A stretch of DNA of 64,000 bases from Cytophagales bacterium WSM2-2. Its GTDB lineage: Bacteria > Bacteroidota > Bacteroidia > Cytophagales > Cyclobacteriaceae. A program made the translations under genes and the position numbers. Below, piece after piece: positions 63,142-64,000 of this stretch; within the stretch, counting starts at the first letter, position 1; every line of letters begins with the position of its first letter. The notes beneath the pieces were generated by a model. It did not search any database. It saw only the letters and a program-made list of their open reading frames with translations, and was not told the DNA's origin. The stretch covers positions 2,654,001 through 2,718,000 of the forward strand of contig BNHL01000001.1 of NCBI GenBank assembly GCA_015472025.1, read 5' to 3'.

Positions 63142-64000
63142 ATGAAGGCACTAATCACCGTATTTATCGTATTCACCTTTTCGGTCATTGGGTTCGCCCA
63201 GGAATCTGACCTGCCCAGTGATTTTTTGTCAAAAGCTTTTTATAAAGACCGCAGAGATAAGCTGCGCGAGAAGCTGCCGGCAAATTCCGTTGCCGTCTTC
63301 TTTGCTAACCCGGTTAGGAACAGGGCCAACGATGTGGATTTCGTTTACCACCAGGATCCCAATTTCTTTTATTTCTCAGGATATAAGGAGCCGGATGCCG
63401 TTTTGATGGTTTTCAAAGACATGCAAACATCAAGTAACGGTCAGCAGTATAATGAGATCATTTTTGTACAACCGCGCAGCGAACAAGCTGAGATGTGGAC
63501 AGGCCGTAGGCTAGGCACTGTGGGTGCCACTGAAAAACTGGGCCTTGACTTCGCGTTCAACAACAAAGAATTCAAAAAATACAATGTTGACTTCAGCAAG
63601 TTTGCTTCGATTCTTTTCACCGATTTCAAAAACGATGTCCGCAACAACCCACGTGATTCTTCAGATTTGTATGACCTGATCGCACAGTTCAAGGCAAAAG
63701 TGAAGTATCCGGAAGCAAGCGGAACCACACTGGCGGTAGAGCCACAAAAAAATAATCTGGACATGAGAGGCCTCAACCCGATCATGAACAGCCTGCGCGG
63801 AATCAAGACCAAAGAAGAACTTGAAATGATTCGCAAAGCCGTTAGAATATCATGTGCGGGCCAGGTTGAAGTAATGAAAGCATTGAAACCCGGAATGAGC
63901 GAACGTGAAATCCAGGGAATTCATGAATACGTTTTCAAAAAATACCAGGCGGAAGATTTGGGGTACCCGTCTATCGTTGGAGCGGGACACAATGGTTGTA
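63142..64000 (+). CDS. Aminopeptidase P family protein, N-terminal part (runs off the window)
   Basis: The frame is open from the ATG at 63142 to the window edge (286 full codons). A signal peptide (MKALITVFIVFTFSVIGFAQ) is followed by the Xaa-Pro aminopeptidase N-domain (VAVFFANPVRNRANDVDFVYHQDPNFFYFSGY) and the beginning of the pita-bread catalytic domain (EELEMIRKAVRISCAGQVEV, GYPSIVGAGHNGC). The metal ligands (two Asp, His, two Glu) lie beyond the window. The enzyme removes an N-terminal residue before proline, here in the periplasm. Complete family members are about 430-470 aa. Confidence 0.9.
   Translation, partial: MKALITVFIVFTFSVIGFAQESDLPSDFLSKAFYKDRRDKLREKLPANSVAVFFANPVRNRANDVDFVYHQDPNFFYFSGYKEPDAVLMVFKDMQTSSNGQQYNEIIFVQPRSEQAEMWTGRRLGTVGATEKLGLDFAFNNKEFKKYNVDFSKFASILFTDFKNDVRNNPRDSSDLYDLIAQFKAKVKYPEASGTTLAVEPQKNNLDMRGLNPIMNSLRGIKTKEELEMIRKAVRISCAGQVEVMKALKPGMSEREIQGIHEYVFKKYQAEDLGYPSIVGAGHNGC

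Overview
The window looks like a chromosomal segment of a Bacteroidota bacterium, most probably of the Cytophagales type. Pointers are TAnnTTTG-like -7 promoter boxes, large TPR/hybrid histidine kinases ending in AraC domains, outer-membrane lipoprotein / DUF5723 / OmpA operons, a divergent PurF and a zinc-less Tgt. These lineage statements are inference from gene content, not a database match.

Region 1 (1-14506) is the right-hand part of a Tn7-like transposon. It carries a complete leftward core operon, tnsA-tnsB-tnsC-tniQ1-tniQ2 (9674 down to 2040), in which all catalytic residues are visible. A divergent XRE regulator (9880-10257) sits on a control region with two inverted repeats. Between the regulator and the transposon end lies a two-gene defence cassette of the Gabija type: GajA (OLD-like ATPase/TOPRIM nuclease) and GajB (UvrD-like helicase). 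The right terminus can be read directly at 14506: the terminal TGT and three AATAAAGT TnsB-type sites closely resemble E. coli Tn7 ends. No convincing left end is visible, so genes at 1-1833 (YwqK/MORN-repeat lipoprotein, small ORFs, a second XRE protein) are probably cargo and the element probably continues beyond position 1. The element sits about 100 bp past the stop codon of an OmpA-family gene, which suggests a TniQ/TnsD-directed attachment site there.

Region 2 (14507-23000) is host chromosome: a three-gene envelope operon (lipoprotein, DUF5723 porin-like protein, PD40/OmpA protein; 19847 down to 14609), a GNAT acetyltransferase, a possible 49-aa membrane peptide, a secreted protein of unknown function and a DUF3455 lipoprotein.

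Region 3 (23200-37700) is signalling-rich: two tandem paralogous TPR hybrid kinase/response-regulator/AraC proteins, two soluble PAS histidine kinases, a possible STAS-like protein, a PadR-regulated FtsX-type permease, an SRPBCC-like protein and a large acetyltransferase-like protein.

Region 4 (37700-50100) holds small housekeeping and accessory genes: VOC protein, a tandem pair of secreted paralogues with an EVE-domain protein, a GT9 glycosyltransferase, a DinB-like protein, a Crp/Fnr regulator next to purF, a ferredoxin-NADP reductase plus its 2Fe-2S ferredoxin, and a TPR histidine kinase.

Region 5 (50000-64000) is mostly core metabolism and envelope: a membrane zinc-ribbon protein, another TPR kinase, fabI, ispE, an EamA exporter, an LptF/LptG permease, tgt, a GT2 glycosyltransferase overlapping an ECF sigma factor, tilS, an FMN reductase, an acyltransferase, and the first 286 codons of an aminopeptidase P that runs off the window.
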